From the NCBI GenBank assembly GCA_910578215.1, contig CAJTPH010000018.1, positions 10,117 to 74,116 on the forward strand: a DNA stretch of 64,000 nt, in the 5' to 3' direction. Positions 48,796-57,792 of the stretch are shown here, one piece after another; the first letter of the stretch is position 1; every line of letters begins with the position of its first letter. A program made the position numbers and the translations under genes. This DNA is from an uncultured Acetatifactor sp. Lineage in GTDB: Bacteria; Bacillota; Clostridia; Lachnospirales; Lachnospiraceae. Below the pieces are notes generated by a model, which worked only from the letters and a program-made list of their open reading frames with translations, made no database searches and was not told the DNA's origin.

Positions 48796-50541
48796 TCAGC
48801 TTAAAGAGTATTTTTGAATATATTCTTTGTATTTTCTGTGATAGTCCGCACTGACGGTCCGCATTTCGCGCAGGGACTTGTGAAGATTTATATTATGCTG
48901 GGCAATATCCAGGACACACCCTGCTATGTTGGAGCAATGACCGGATGTGCGTTCCAGGTTTGTAAGCAGGTCGGACCAGATAAATCCGGCGTCGATGGTA
49001 CAACCGCCCTGCTGCAGCCGCAGTATGTGGTTTGTGCGAAGCTGTTCTTTCAGGTGGCTGATTACCTGGGTAAGCGGTTCCACGGTAGAGGCAATTTTCA
49101 AGTCGTTTTCGAGGAAGGACGTCAGCGTCAGGTCAAGGGCTTCGTTTACGGCGGCGGAGAGAACATGAAGCTCGGCGACGGCGGCGTCCGTAAAAGAAAT
49201 TTTCTTTGTCCGCATTTCTTCTGTGGAATTGACCAGACTGACCGCATGATCGGATATGCGCTCAAAATCCCCGATTATTTTCAAGAGCTTTGCGGCTTCC
49301 GTGCTGTCTTCCTCGCTGATCTGACGGCTGCTGAGCGCCACAAGATAGGAGCCTAAAATGTCCTCATAATGATCTGCGTTTTCTTCTTTTTTCCTGACGG
49401 CCTCGCCTATTTCCGGCGAATATTTCCGCAGCGAGCTCAGCCCTTCTTTAAGCGCGCGGATAGAAATCCGCGCCATGTCTGCGGCCACCGTATTGCATCG
49501 CTGCAGAGCTATGGAAGGGGTTGCAAGCAGTCTTTCGTCCAGCTCCGTGGGAGGCTGTGACTGCACGGAATCCGGTACAAGCCGATTGACCAGACTTTCG
49601 AGCATGCCGGACAGCGGCAGCATCAACAGCGTACATAATATGTTGAACAGGGAGTGAGACACGGCAATGCCGAACAGAGAAGCCGGCTCATTTAGGAAAG
49701 AGGGATTAAAAATTGCCTTTATGACGGCAAAAACCGCCAGCCAGAACACCGACCCTATTACGTTAAAGGATAAATGGACCATTGCCGCACGCTTGGCGTT
49801 TTTGTTAGCGCCTATGGCAGAAATCATTGCCGTCACACAGGTGCCGATGTTCTGCCCCATAATAATAGGAATGGCAGCACCGTAGGATACCTGTCCGGTG
49901 ACAGCCAGCGCCTGCAAAATGCCTACGGAAGCAGAGCTTGACTGGATGATGGCGGTAAGAAGCGCTCCGGCAAGGACACCGAGAAGCGGGTTTTTGAACA
50001 GGAGGAACAGATTCTGGAAGGCGGGCACGTCGCGGAGGCCGGAAACGGCGCCGGACATTTGCTCCATGCCAAACATCAATACCGCAAATCCGAGAAGGAT
50101 TATGCCGGTATCCTTTTTCTTTGTATTTTTGCAGAACATATAGAATATGATTCCTGCAAATGCTAAAATCGGCGTGAAGGAGGAGGGCTTCAGTAATTTG
50201 ACAAAAAGATTGCCGCTGTCGATGCCCGCAAGGCTGAGCAGCCATGCGGTAACTGTCGTGCCGATATTGGCGCCCATGATCACATTGATCGCCTGCTTCA
50301 GCGTCATGAGTCCGGAGTTTACAAAGCCCACCACCATAACGGTAGCAGCGGAGGAGCTTTGGATCACCGCCGTAATGCCCAGCCCGGTGAACAGTCCTGC
50401 AATTTTATTTGTCGTCAGCTTTCCCAGGAGTGTCTGAAGCCTGCTTCCCGCCCGGCGCTCCAGCGCCTGTCCCATCAGGCTCATGCCAAACAGAAACAGG
50501 CTCAGCCCTCCCAGCATGGTGAGAACTTGAAAAATATCCAT
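48796..50541 (-). CDS. Na/Pi-cotransporter (NptA/PhoU-domain type)
   Basis: 581 residues. The N-terminal ~320 residues hold two Na/Pi symporter repeats, each with the QSSSA signature (GITAVIQSSSAATVMVVGF and LLTAIIQSSSASVGILQAL) and GANIGTTVTAWL / GQNIGTCVTAMI. The C-terminal ~220 residues are a PhoU-like helical domain (LLKIIGDFERISDHAVSLVN, NLERTSGHCSNIAGCVLDIA). It imports phosphate with sodium. The gene lies just after a PhoP/PhoR-type pair on the same strand, with a Pho-box-like repeat in its upstream region, so phosphate-regulated expression is likely. Confidence 0.94.
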   Translation of the reverse strand: MDIFQVLTMLGGLSLFLFGMSLMGQALERRAGSRLQTLLGKLTTNKIAGLFTGLGITAVIQSSSAATVMVVGFVNSGLMTLKQAINVIMGANIGTTVTAWLLSLAGIDSGNLFVKLLKPSSFTPILAFAGIIFYMFCKNTKKKDTGIILLGFAVLMFGMEQMSGAVSGLRDVPAFQNLFLLFKNPLLGVLAGALLTAIIQSSSASVGILQALAVTGQVSYGAAIPIIMGQNIGTCVTAMISAIGANKNAKRAAMVHLSFNVIGSVFWLAVFAVIKAIFNPSFLNEPASLFGIAVSHSLFNILCTLLMLPLSGMLESLVNRLVPDSVQSQPPTELDERLLATPSIALQRCNTVAADMARISIRALKEGLSSLRKYSPEIGEAVRKKEENADHYEDILGSYLVALSSRQISEEDSTEAAKLLKIIGDFERISDHAVSLVNSTEEMRTKKISFTDAAVAELHVLSAAVNEALDLTLTSFLENDLKIASTVEPLTQVISHLKEQLRTNHILRLQQGGCTIDAGFIWSDLLTNLERTSGHCSNIAGCVLDIAQHNINLHKSLREMRTVSADYHRKYKEYIQKYSLS

Positions 50542-50615
50542 GGAGTATAATCCTCTCTTTCTTGTTTTACGAGAAACAGCTTAACAGGTAAACATCAAAT
50601 CCGTTACCTGCGCTT

Positions 50616-50632
50616 CGTAAAATTTATGTAAA
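50616..50632 (-). promoter_or_regulatory. Possible Pho box upstream of the Na/Pi transporter gene
   Basis: On the minus strand TTTACA-N5-TTTACG, two direct 6-base repeats spaced as in firmicute PhoP boxes (TTWACA with ~5-base spacers), about 75 bases before the transporter start. Only two of the usual four repeats are clear. TTAACAGGTAAACA at 50581-50594 on the plus strand is a similar sequence nearby. Confidence 0.4.
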
Positions 50633-50759
50633 TATAAGAGGGGATGGGGCAGGGAGCTGCCCGGAGCCTTACCAATGTGCACCTGCCCGGATTAACGGTG
50701 GGATTTTGCCGCGTGGCTGCACAAAGCCGGGGCGGAGAACGCGTTTCCATAACACAGGG

Positions 50760-52094
50760 TCACATTTTGGGAAAACGGACTGTAACCGTAGTGCCTATGC
50801 CCGGAGTGCTGCTCAATTCAATACCGGCGTTATGAAACCGCGCCGCGTGTTTCACGATGGAGAGGCCAAGCCCCGTCCCGCCGACTTCCTTGGAGTGGCT
50901 CTTGTCGACCCGGTAAAATCGTTCAAAAATGCGTTCCTGATATTCTTCGGGGATACCGATGCCGGTGTCCGTGACGGTTAAGAGGATATGGTTTTTATCG
51001 TCTGTAATTTCAACCCTAACATCTCCGTTTTCGTGGTTATATTTAATAGCATTGTCGCACAGATTAAAAATAATTCCGCCTAAAAGCTGGGGGACGCCGT
51101 ATAATTCTGCCCCGCAGCCTTTGAACGATAAATTAATTTTTGCAGCCCTCGCCTCCGGCTGTAACCGCTGCACGACGCTTTCCGTGAGAGCATACAAATC
51201 CACGGTTTTCCGCTGAAAATCCTCTCCGCCCTCGTCTAAATGGGACAGGCTGATAATGTCCTCCACTAAGGTAATCATGCGCTGTGCCTCCGAATAAATA
51301 CGCTCTGAAAATTGGGGAATATCCTCCTGTTTTACGATTCCTTCCTTCAGAAGCTCCGCATAGCCGGAAATGGAGTGCAGCGGCGATTTCAATTCATGGG
51401 AAACATTGGCGGTAAATTCTCTGCGCAGCTCCAACGCCTGGCGCAGCTGGCCTGCCTGCTGCTGCAGCTGTTTCTGCTGGCTGCTGATACGTCCCAACAG
51501 AGGGCGTATTTCTGGATAAACGGTATTGACTGCCGGCTCGTCCAGGTTCAGGTTATTGAGCGGTTTTACAATGCTTTTTGATAATCGCAGCGCCAGCGCA
51601 AGAGAAAAGCCCACCGCCAAAGCCGCAACTATGAGAATTTTATCCATAATGCCCCAAAAAAGCACCCATACCGTGTACTGCATGTCTGCCAGCCGGAGAA
51701 CGCTGCCGTCAGGCAGCTTCTTTGCAGCATAAAACAGCCGTTTCGTCAACGTGTCGGAATACCTGATGCTTTCGCCATAGCCATATTCCAGAGCCTGCCT
51801 GATTTCCTCCCGCTCTAAATGACTGTCCATGGAGGTCGAATCCGACCCCGTTTCATAGAGTACCGAGCCGTCGGGGCCGACCCATGTTATACGGTAAAGC
51901 CCGGCGTCTAAATCCGTAAAATAATCGATTCCTTCATTTGCCGTTCCCTGTGCCGCCAATTCGGTCTGGAGCCTGAGCCGGTTCATCTGCATATCTGAGA
52001 AATACTCGTACAGAACTACCATCATAACAGCCGTAGACGCCAGAAAAATACCGATGGCGGCAATGCAGACCGAGCGAAAAATACGCTTTGTCAT
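50760..52094 (-). CDS. phoR: PhoR-like sensor histidine kinase
   Basis: 444 residues from ATG 52094 (MTKRIFRSVCIAAIGIFLAS), which overlaps the response-regulator stop by ATGA. Two membrane helices enclose an outside domain (residues ~35-150, GLYRITWVGPDGSVLYETGS). A HAMP-like linker (SKSIVKPLNNLN), the phospho-acceptor H box (FTANVSHELKSPLHSISGYA), N box (NLCDNAIKYN), G1 (VTDTGIGIPEE) and G2 (GTGLGLSIVKH) follow. It is expected to sense phosphate status and phosphorylate the partner regulator. The adjacent Na/Pi transporter supports this. Confidence 0.88.
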   Translation of the reverse strand: MTKRIFRSVCIAAIGIFLASTAVMMVVLYEYFSDMQMNRLRLQTELAAQGTANEGIDYFTDLDAGLYRITWVGPDGSVLYETGSDSTSMDSHLEREEIRQALEYGYGESIRYSDTLTKRLFYAAKKLPDGSVLRLADMQYTVWVLFWGIMDKILIVAALAVGFSLALALRLSKSIVKPLNNLNLDEPAVNTVYPEIRPLLGRISSQQKQLQQQAGQLRQALELRREFTANVSHELKSPLHSISGYAELLKEGIVKQEDIPQFSERIYSEAQRMITLVEDIISLSHLDEGGEDFQRKTVDLYALTESVVQRLQPEARAAKINLSFKGCGAELYGVPQLLGGIIFNLCDNAIKYNHENGDVRVEITDDKNHILLTVTDTGIGIPEEYQERIFERFYRVDKSHSKEVGGTGLGLSIVKHAARFHNAGIELSSTPGIGTTVTVRFPKM

Positions 52095-52765
52095 ATTGTT
52101 TTCTCCATCCGATAACCCACGCCGCGCACGGTTTTTATATACTCGCCGCAAACCCCGAGCTTTGTCCGCAGGGTGCCGATATGCACGTCGACAGTCCTCG
52201 TTTCCCCTGCAAAATCAGAGCCCCATATGCTTAAAAGAAGATTTTCCCGGGTGAATACCTGGCCGGGGCGACGCATAAATGTCAAAAGCAGCTCATATTC
52301 CTTTTTCGTAAGCAGAATGTCAGACTGACAGGCTCTTACCGTATGCTCGTCTGTGTCCAGCTCCAGTTCTCCGATGCGCAGGGGCGCTTTTGCCATTGCC
52401 GGGCGCGTCCGCCTCAAAACCGCTTTTACACGGGATATCATCTCCATCATGCCAAACGGCTTAGAAAGGTAATCATCTGCCCCGAGGTCAAGACCGATGA
52501 CCTTGTCGTATTCGGTTCCTTTTGCGGTTGCCATAATGACAGGTACCGAGGCGGAAACCGGATGCGAACGTATTTTTTTTAAAATAGAAATTCCGTCCTC
52601 GCCCGGGAGCATAATATCCAGTATAACCATATCGGGTGTCGTTTCATGCAGCGCCGCCCAAAATTCCGCTCCGTCAGAAAAACCGACTGCTTCCAGCCCG
52701 GCGGAATTCAGGGCGTAAATCATTAAATCACGAATGCTGCCGTCATCCTCCACGCAAAAAATCAT
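52091..52765 (-). CDS. phoP: PhoP/PhoB-like response regulator
   Basis: 224 residues: a receiver domain with the acidic pocket (FCVEDDGSIRDL), phospho-Asp in MVILDIMLPGEDGI, Thr/Ala in VIMATAKGTEY and Lys in ADDYLSKPFGMMEM, then an OmpR-type winged helix (LELDTDEHTVRACQSDILLT, KKEYELLLTFMRRPGQVFTR, VDVHIGTLRTKLG). GGGAGGTGG precedes the ATG. It forms a translationally coupled pair with the kinase gene downstream. Confidence 0.92.
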   Translation of the reverse strand: MIFCVEDDGSIRDLMIYALNSAGLEAVGFSDGAEFWAALHETTPDMVILDIMLPGEDGISILKKIRSHPVSASVPVIMATAKGTEYDKVIGLDLGADDYLSKPFGMMEMISRVKAVLRRTRPAMAKAPLRIGELELDTDEHTVRACQSDILLTKKEYELLLTFMRRPGQVFTRENLLLSIWGSDFAGETRTVDVHIGTLRTKLGVCGEYIKTVRGVGYRMEKTI

Positions 52766-52974
52766 ATTGCCACCTCCCTATTTTATTCCATCCCTTTGGC
52801 GAATGCCGCGAGGTCTTTGATTTTCCGCCGCCCTTAACATACATACAGCGGCAAAGGTTGTCTGCCGTAAAACGTCTTTATGCTTTTTGTATCCGGCGGT
52901 TGTGACGGTCTGCCTTGCCTTTGAGCCTTATCCTGAAGCCTTATCAGGGTGTATTATCCGGGTAACGGCAGATA

Positions 52975-53814
52975 TCAGGATAAGAGCGCAGGATTTTTGC
53001 AGAATACAGGCCGTTCGTTTAATTTGCTGTTGGGTGAGTGCAGGGCAAGTATTGTTTCGTTTTCCAAGGATGTAAATATCATGCCGTGTCCGCCGTCCTT
53101 TGCGAAAAGAGGGGCTTTTGCATGAGTCCAATTTCCGGTAATGTCGCCGTTATCTGATTTCGCTGCGCCCAGAGCATAGCCTTCGTCCCCGAAGGAGGAC
53201 CAGATCATAAGGAGCTGTCCGTCAGGCAGGCGATACATAAACGGTCCGTCCGTAACATATCCCCCGGCGTGCTTTCTGGTCCACCCGGCCTCCGACGCCT
53301 TAAAGAGCAGAATGGGTGTTCCTGCCGCAGCTTTTAAATCCTCTGTCAGTCTTACGGCGCAGATCTCCCCGTCGGTAGTTTGTACCCACTCGTGGCAGAA
53401 TACCATATAAGGGGTCCTGTCACCGGATAAATAAAAGGTTCCGTCAAGGCATTCCCATTCATCCGGAGTGATATTGCCGTCCGAATGGGGCGTGAAGACG
53501 CCGTCCGGCCGGTCGGACACAAGGATCGATGTGCCCCGGCATGTGTCCGGCGACTTGAAGGATACAAACATGTAGAACTTGTCTTTATACTTGTGGACCT
53601 CCGGCGCCCAATAATTTCTCGTATAGGGAAATTCCGGCGTGCGCGTAAATATTTCCTTCGGCTCGGACCAGGTCTCAAGGTCGTCCGAGACGTATACGTC
53701 CAGCCCGTAAGCCTCGTCCGCCCAGCACTCGCTGCCGCGGGTGCCGTACATATAGTATTTTCCGTTGTGGGTGAGGACAAACGGGTCCCTGATATTGATT
53801 TCGTTTGTTTTCAT
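52975..53814 (-). CDS. GH43-family glycosidase
   Basis: 279 residues of five-bladed beta-propeller type. The catalytic base Asp is in INIRDPFVLTHNGKYYMYGT. Blade motifs are NYWAPEVHKYKDKFYMFVSF and DEWECLDGTFYLSG, and HAGGYVTDGPFMYRLPDGQL contributes further active-site residues. There is no signal peptide, so it acts inside the cell on arabino- or xylo-oligosaccharides that have been imported; the exact substrate is not evident. AAGGCGG precedes the ATG. There are no sugar transport genes beside it. Confidence 0.88.
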   Translation of the reverse strand: MKTNEINIRDPFVLTHNGKYYMYGTRGSECWADEAYGLDVYVSDDLETWSEPKEIFTRTPEFPYTRNYWAPEVHKYKDKFYMFVSFKSPDTCRGTSILVSDRPDGVFTPHSDGNITPDEWECLDGTFYLSGDRTPYMVFCHEWVQTTDGEICAVRLTEDLKAAAGTPILLFKASEAGWTRKHAGGYVTDGPFMYRLPDGQLLMIWSSFGDEGYALGAAKSDNGDITGNWTHAKAPLFAKDGGHGMIFTSLENETILALHSPNSKLNERPVFCKNPALLS

Positions 53815-53981
53815 TGCTGTTCCGCCTTTTTGTTATTTTTTAATTGTCTGCCGGTCTTTTGCTGCACTGCCTGTCAGCTCCGTGAACAGTATAGCATATT
53901 TTTCTTGAGTCTGCATTGTCTTGCTTGAATTTGCACAGCGGATAAATTTTTGGCTGTAAGGGTTCGGACGGTCTGCGGGGC

Positions 53982-54010
53982 TTGACGTTCTAAACAGGCA
54001 GCAATATAAT
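53982..54010 (+). promoter_or_regulatory. Promoter of the LytTR regulator operon
   Basis: TTGACG (53982-53987), a 17-base spacer and TATAAT (54005-54010), about 140 bases before the start codon. The gene-free stretch 53815-54151 contains this promoter and, further left, the minus-strand promoter area of the GH43 gene. Confidence 0.75.
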
Positions 54011-54151
54011 CAGGGAGGTAAGCCCTGGTTAAACGGAGGAAGCGGTATACCTGAAAAGGCCGGACTTAAACCCGACGGAGAAAATATCTGCAGGTATGTA
54101 CCGTGTTTGAGGCGGATAAAGCAAAAGGGAGTATGTACACCGGGAGGTTTT
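54011..54151 (+). other. Structured 5' leader of the LytTR operon
   Basis: The ~140-base untranslated leader has CAGGG-AGGTAAG-CCCTG (54011-54029 region) and a longer pairing of GGTATACCTG (about 54044) with CAGGTATGTACC (about 54091). No known riboswitch consensus was recognised. It may be an ordinary structured leader or a regulatory RNA. Confidence 0.4.
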
Positions 54152-54892
54152 ATGATAATTTATTTATGCGATGATGAAGGGCAGATACTGCAGGATATGG
54201 CGGCGGGGGTGCGGGACATGCAGCCGGACAGCCTGGTCAGGTGCTTCGAGGGGAGCGAAGCGTTGTGGGAGGCGCTGGGGACGGAGCCCTGTGATGTGCT
54301 GTGTCTTGATATCGATATGCCCGGAACGAACGGTCTGGAGCTGGCAGGCAGGATGGAACAGCTGGATGCGAGACCTCTGCTTGTCTTTGTGACCGGACAT
54401 GACGAGCTGGTATATGACAGCATGAAATATCATCCCTTCGGATTTGTGAGGAAGGCATATTTTGCGGAGGAGATGGAAAAGCTGTTGGCGGACTGCCAGG
54501 AGGAGCTGGAAAGCCGGGAAAGGCATTTTTCCTTTCAGTCGGGGGCGGAGAGGGTGAGACTGCCTCTGACGGAAATATTATTTTTTGAGTCGGAGGGAAA
54601 CTATGTGAAGCTGTTCGCCAGGGCGGGTGAGCCGTATCGGTTCCGGGATACGCTTCATTCCCTGGAGGCAGCGCTGTCACACGAGGGATTTATCCGTATC
54701 CACAAGGGATTTCTGGTAAATCAGAGAGCTGTCCGGGTTTTGCGGGGGAATGAGGCACAGCTGGAGGACGGCGTGTGCCTTCCCGTGGGGAAAAGCTACA
54801 TGCAGGGGGCGAAAAGCCGGCTGATGCGGTATATGGCGGGGAAAGCGGGAGAAATGGAGAGCGGCGTTGGGGGAATGGCGAAGAATGAATAA
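54152..54892 (+). CDS. LytTR-family response regulator
   Basis: 246 residues from ATG 54152 behind GGGAGG. Receiver domain: MIIYLCDDEGQILQDMAAGV, phospho-Asp in VLCLDIDMPGTNGLELAGRM, FVTGHDELVYDSMKYHPFGF. LytTR DNA-binding domain: RVRLPLTEILFFESEGNYVK, RFRDTLHSLEAALSHEGFIR, IHKGFLVNQRAVRVL. It belongs with the GHKL kinase that overlaps its 3' end by 8 bases. The likely target is the ABC exporter operon downstream, as in peptide- or antimicrobial-sensing systems, which is inference. Confidence 0.92.
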   Translation: MIIYLCDDEGQILQDMAAGVRDMQPDSLVRCFEGSEALWEALGTEPCDVLCLDIDMPGTNGLELAGRMEQLDARPLLVFVTGHDELVYDSMKYHPFGFVRKAYFAEEMEKLLADCQEELESRERHFSFQSGAERVRLPLTEILFFESEGNYVKLFARAGEPYRFRDTLHSLEAALSHEGFIRIHKGFLVNQRAVRVLRGNEAQLEDGVCLPVGKSYMQGAKSRLMRYMAGKAGEMESGVGGMAKNE

Positions 54893-55607
54893 GCGCGAAA
54901 ACAACAGAAAGAAAATGCTGGAGCTGGATATGCGCTGTACGGCGCTTCTGGAGGAGCAGTGCGAGCTGCAGCTGGAGCTGGACGCTCTGAAGGAGGAATG
55001 GGGACATATAAGAGAGCAGGATCAGGAGATACGCAAACTGCATGAGAGTGTGCGCAGGCTGAAGCATGACATGAAAAATCATCTGCTGGTGATTGCTTCC
55101 TGCCTGAATGCGAAGGAGTATGATGCCGCCAGAGATTATACATCCGGGATGCTGGATAAGCTGAATTCAATTCACAGCTATGTGGAGACGGGGAATTCCC
55201 TGATGAATCACATTCTCAATGAAAAGCTGGAGCTGGCGCGCAGCAGAGGTATAGCGGTAAAGGCAGAGATACGAAATCTCTCCTTTGCGAAAATGGACAG
55301 CCTGGATTTTTCCGCACTATTGTCGAATCTGCTGGATAATGCCATTGAGGCGTGCGGGGAAGCTCCCGTGCCCTGCCTGCAGGTGGAGGTAGGAAAGCGC
55401 AGAGGCTATGAGATGATATTGGTGCGCAACCGGATAGGGGAGTCGGTTCTGGAGAAAAACCCAGGGCTTTGTTCGGCAAAGCCTGACAGCGCCGTTCACG
55501 GAATGGGCATTCCGCAGGTCAGGAGCATTGTGCAGAAGTATCAGGGGCTTTGTGATTTTTATGAGGAAGACGGATTTTTTTGTGCCTGTGCGTTTATCCC
55601 CGAATAA
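54885..55607 (+). CDS. Soluble GHKL histidine kinase
   Basis: 240 residues from ATG 54885. An N-terminal coiled coil (LEEQCELQLELDALKEEWGH) precedes the H box RRLKHDMKNHLLVIASCLNA and a GHKL ATPase domain: FSALLSNLLDNAIEACGEAP and HGMGIPQVRSIVQKYQGLCD. There is no membrane segment; AgrC/ComD-type kinases normally carry six or seven. It is therefore either a truncated form or a cytoplasmic kinase that needs a separate sensor. Paired with the LytTR regulator. Confidence 0.88.
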   Translation: MNKRENNRKKMLELDMRCTALLEEQCELQLELDALKEEWGHIREQDQEIRKLHESVRRLKHDMKNHLLVIASCLNAKEYDAARDYTSGMLDKLNSIHSYVETGNSLMNHILNEKLELARSRGIAVKAEIRNLSFAKMDSLDFSALLSNLLDNAIEACGEAPVPCLQVEVGKRRGYEMILVRNRIGESVLEKNPGLCSAKPDSAVHGMGIPQVRSIVQKYQGLCDFYEEDGFFCACAFIPE

Positions 55608-55778
55608 GGTATGTATATCCCAAACCTTTGCAATGTGTCGTTGCAGAGGTTATTCTTTTTATGAGGGCGGCAGACGGGGGGCTTTTCCGACCGATGACAC
55701 AGGGCAGCAAATGTTTCAGGTTTTATTCCCGCGGGGGTATTTGAATTCTGCGGGGGTGATGGAGCAAAGGCGGTATGT

Positions 55779-56816
55779 ATGGTATGTTTTGACAGGGTGA
55801 GCAAGTTTATATTGTCGGATGTCAGCTTCTGTGTCCCCAGGGGACAGGCGGTGGGGGTTATCGGTTCTTCCGGGGCGGGGAAGACCACGCTTTTAAAGCT
55901 TGCGGGCGGACTGCTTATGCCCGAGCAGGGAAATATCAGAATTATGGGAAGGGAGCCTGTGGGTGCGAGAAGGTTTCTTGGAAACGCGGTGGGAGCCTGC
56001 ATTGCAGGAATTCCGCTGCTTGAGGGAGAGGATACGGTGGAGGAGGGCTTTCGCATGCTGGGGACGATTTACCGGATGCCCCGGAAGCGGTATCTTAAGA
56101 GCTATGGGGAGCTGTCGGAGAGGCTGGGGTTTGAAGGGTTTGCCGGAAGCAGATGCAGCGAGCTGTCCGCGGGACAGAGGGCGCGGGTCCGGCTGGGGGC
56201 AGTGCTGCTGCCGGAGCCGGAGGTAATTCTTCTGGACGAGCCTACCGGCGGGCTGGATGTGCATGGAAAGGCGGCTCTCAGGGAAATTTTGGCTGAACGC
56301 TGCAGGCAGGGTTCGGCGGCGCTGGTTACTTCTCACGATATGACGGAGATCTCCGCTCTGTGCAGCCGTCTGGCGCTGATGGAGAAGGGAAAGCTGTTGT
56401 ATTACGGAAGTGAGCGGACGCTGTTTCGCCGTTACGCGCCCCCGGAGGAGATAACGGTGAAGCTTGCGGGCGCATTCCCGGACTTGGAGGATATGCCGCT
56501 GGATTCCTACGTCCTGGACGGCGATATGCTCAAGCTGCGTTTTCGCCCGGCTTATATCACGGCGGCAGAGGTTATAAAGCAGCTGCTGCGCCAGACCGAT
56601 CTGAAGTCGGTAGACATTCACAGAGCCGATCTGGAGGATGTGCTTTTGAGGGAGGCGAAGTGCAGAGCCGGAACTTTAAACAGGCTCGAAACGAAGACGC
56701 CCCGAAAGGAATTTACGGCTGAGCCAAAATCAGACGAAAATTCCTTTCAGGAGTTGGGGGAGGCGAAGTGCAGAGCCGGAACTATAAATAGGAGGAGACA
56801 TGGGAAATTTAATTGA
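55779..56816 (+). CDS. ABC transporter ATP-binding protein with extended C-terminus
   Basis: 345 residues. Walker A GSSGAGKTTLLKLAGGL, signature CSELSAGQRARVRLGAV, Walker B VILLDEPTGGLD and the H loop VTSHDMTEIS are complete. Residues ~225-290 resemble the extra C-terminal domain of ABC-2 exporter ATPases. The last ~50 residues contain a repeated peptide, EAKCRAGTLNR and EAKCRAGTINR, encoded by a 108-base direct repeat (see separate entry). It overlaps the next ATPase gene by 17 bases. It works with the second ATPase and two permeases in one exporter; the substrate is unknown. Confidence 0.88.
   Translation: MVCFDRVSKFILSDVSFCVPRGQAVGVIGSSGAGKTTLLKLAGGLLMPEQGNIRIMGREPVGARRFLGNAVGACIAGIPLLEGEDTVEEGFRMLGTIYRMPRKRYLKSYGELSERLGFEGFAGSRCSELSAGQRARVRLGAVLLPEPEVILLDEPTGGLDVHGKAALREILAERCRQGSAALVTSHDMTEISALCSRLALMEKGKLLYYGSERTLFRRYAPPEEITVKLAGAFPDLEDMPLDSYVLDGDMLKLRFRPAYITAAEVIKQLLRQTDLKSVDIHRADLEDVLLREAKCRAGTLNRLETKTPRKEFTAEPKSDENSFQELGEAKCRAGTINRRRHGKFN
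56652..56790 (+). repeat. Direct repeat with 108-base period and internal palindrome
   Basis: GAGGCGAAGTGCAGAGCCGG followed by AACT occurs at 56652 and again at 56760 (24 identical bases). Between them GAAAGGAATTT (56704-56714) is perfectly inverted at 56738-56748. The period of 36 codons keeps the reading frame and extends the ATPase. It has the look of a small insertion or duplication. Confidence 0.75.
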
Positions 56817-57792
56817 GGTCAGGGACGTGAGCAAGACCTTCCGGGTCAGCAAGAGGGGGAAGGGTATACCGGGAATGGTGGCAAATCTGTTTGTTCCCAG
56901 ATACGAGAAAAGACACGCGGTTAAAAATGTGAGCTTTGAAATTGAGGAGGGGGAGATGGTGGGGTTTATAGGTCCCAATGGGGCGGGCAAATCCACCACA
57001 ATTAAAATGCTGTCAGGTATTTTGTATCCGGACGGAGGCAGCCTGCAGGTTGCGGGCTATATTCCCTACAGGCAGCGCAGGGAATATGTGTCAAAGATCG
57101 GCGTGGTGTTTGGGCAGAAGTCGCAGCTGCAATGGGATCTGCCGGTTATAGACAGCTTCGAGCTGCTGAAGGCAATCTACCGTATTCCTGAGGAGGTATA
57201 CCGCAAAAACCTGGACCGATATACGGAAATGCTGAATATGGGAGGGTTTCTCAATCAGCCTGTGAGGCAGCTGTCTTTGGGACAGCGTATGCGCGCCGAC
57301 ATTGTGGCGGCTTTGCTGCATTCTCCTCGCATTGTCTTTTTTGATGAGCCTACCATAGGCGTCGACGTGGTGGGAAAGGAGGTCATCCGCAGCTTTTTGA
57401 GGGAGCTGAACAAGAGGGACAGGCTGACTATGATATTTACCACTCATGATATGCAGGATATAGAAAAGACCTGCAGAAGGCTTCTGATCATTGATGACGG
57501 AAGCAAGGTTTACGACGGCTCGCTGGAGGGTATCAAGGCGAAATACGGCACCACCAGACAGCTGGATGTGGAATTTTCCCACAGCATTGAGGTGCGCCCT
57601 ATTGACCATGTGAGGATTCAGGAGCTGGATGCTTATAAAAAACGCTTTTACTTTGAAAATACAAAGATTGAGCTTCAGGAGCTGATGAATCATCTTTTGT
57701 CGGAGTATCCTGTCCGGGACCTGAATATCACAGAGCCTGCAATCGAGGGAATCATTCGCAAAATATATCAGGGAGAGGAGGTGGGAGCATGA
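56800..57792 (+). CDS. ABC-2 type transporter ATP-binding protein
   Basis: 330 residues with VRDVSKTFRVSKRGKGIPGM, Walker A GFIGPNGAGKSTTIKMLSGI, signature VRQLSLGQRMRADIVAALLH, Walker B RIVFFDEPTIGVDVVG and H loop IFTTHDMQDIEKTCRR. The N-terminal extension (residues ~15-40, VANLFVPRYEKRHAVKNVSF) is typical of the group that pairs with DUF990-type ABC2_membrane_6 permeases. GGAGG precedes the ATG. It overlaps the permease gene by 4 bases. Confidence 0.93.
   Translation: MGNLIEVRDVSKTFRVSKRGKGIPGMVANLFVPRYEKRHAVKNVSFEIEEGEMVGFIGPNGAGKSTTIKMLSGILYPDGGSLQVAGYIPYRQRREYVSKIGVVFGQKSQLQWDLPVIDSFELLKAIYRIPEEVYRKNLDRYTEMLNMGGFLNQPVRQLSLGQRMRADIVAALLHSPRIVFFDEPTIGVDVVGKEVIRSFLRELNKRDRLTMIFTTHDMQDIEKTCRRLLIIDDGSKVYDGSLEGIKAKYGTTRQLDVEFSHSIEVRPIDHVRIQELDAYKKRFYFENTKIELQELMNHLLSEYPVRDLNITEPAIEGIIRKIYQGEEVGA

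Noticed and set aside
54011..54151. Known riboswitch in the LytTR operon leader
   Set aside because: The hairpins do not fit c-di-GMP, cobalamin, guanidine or other consensus patterns that I could recall; kept only as a structured leader.
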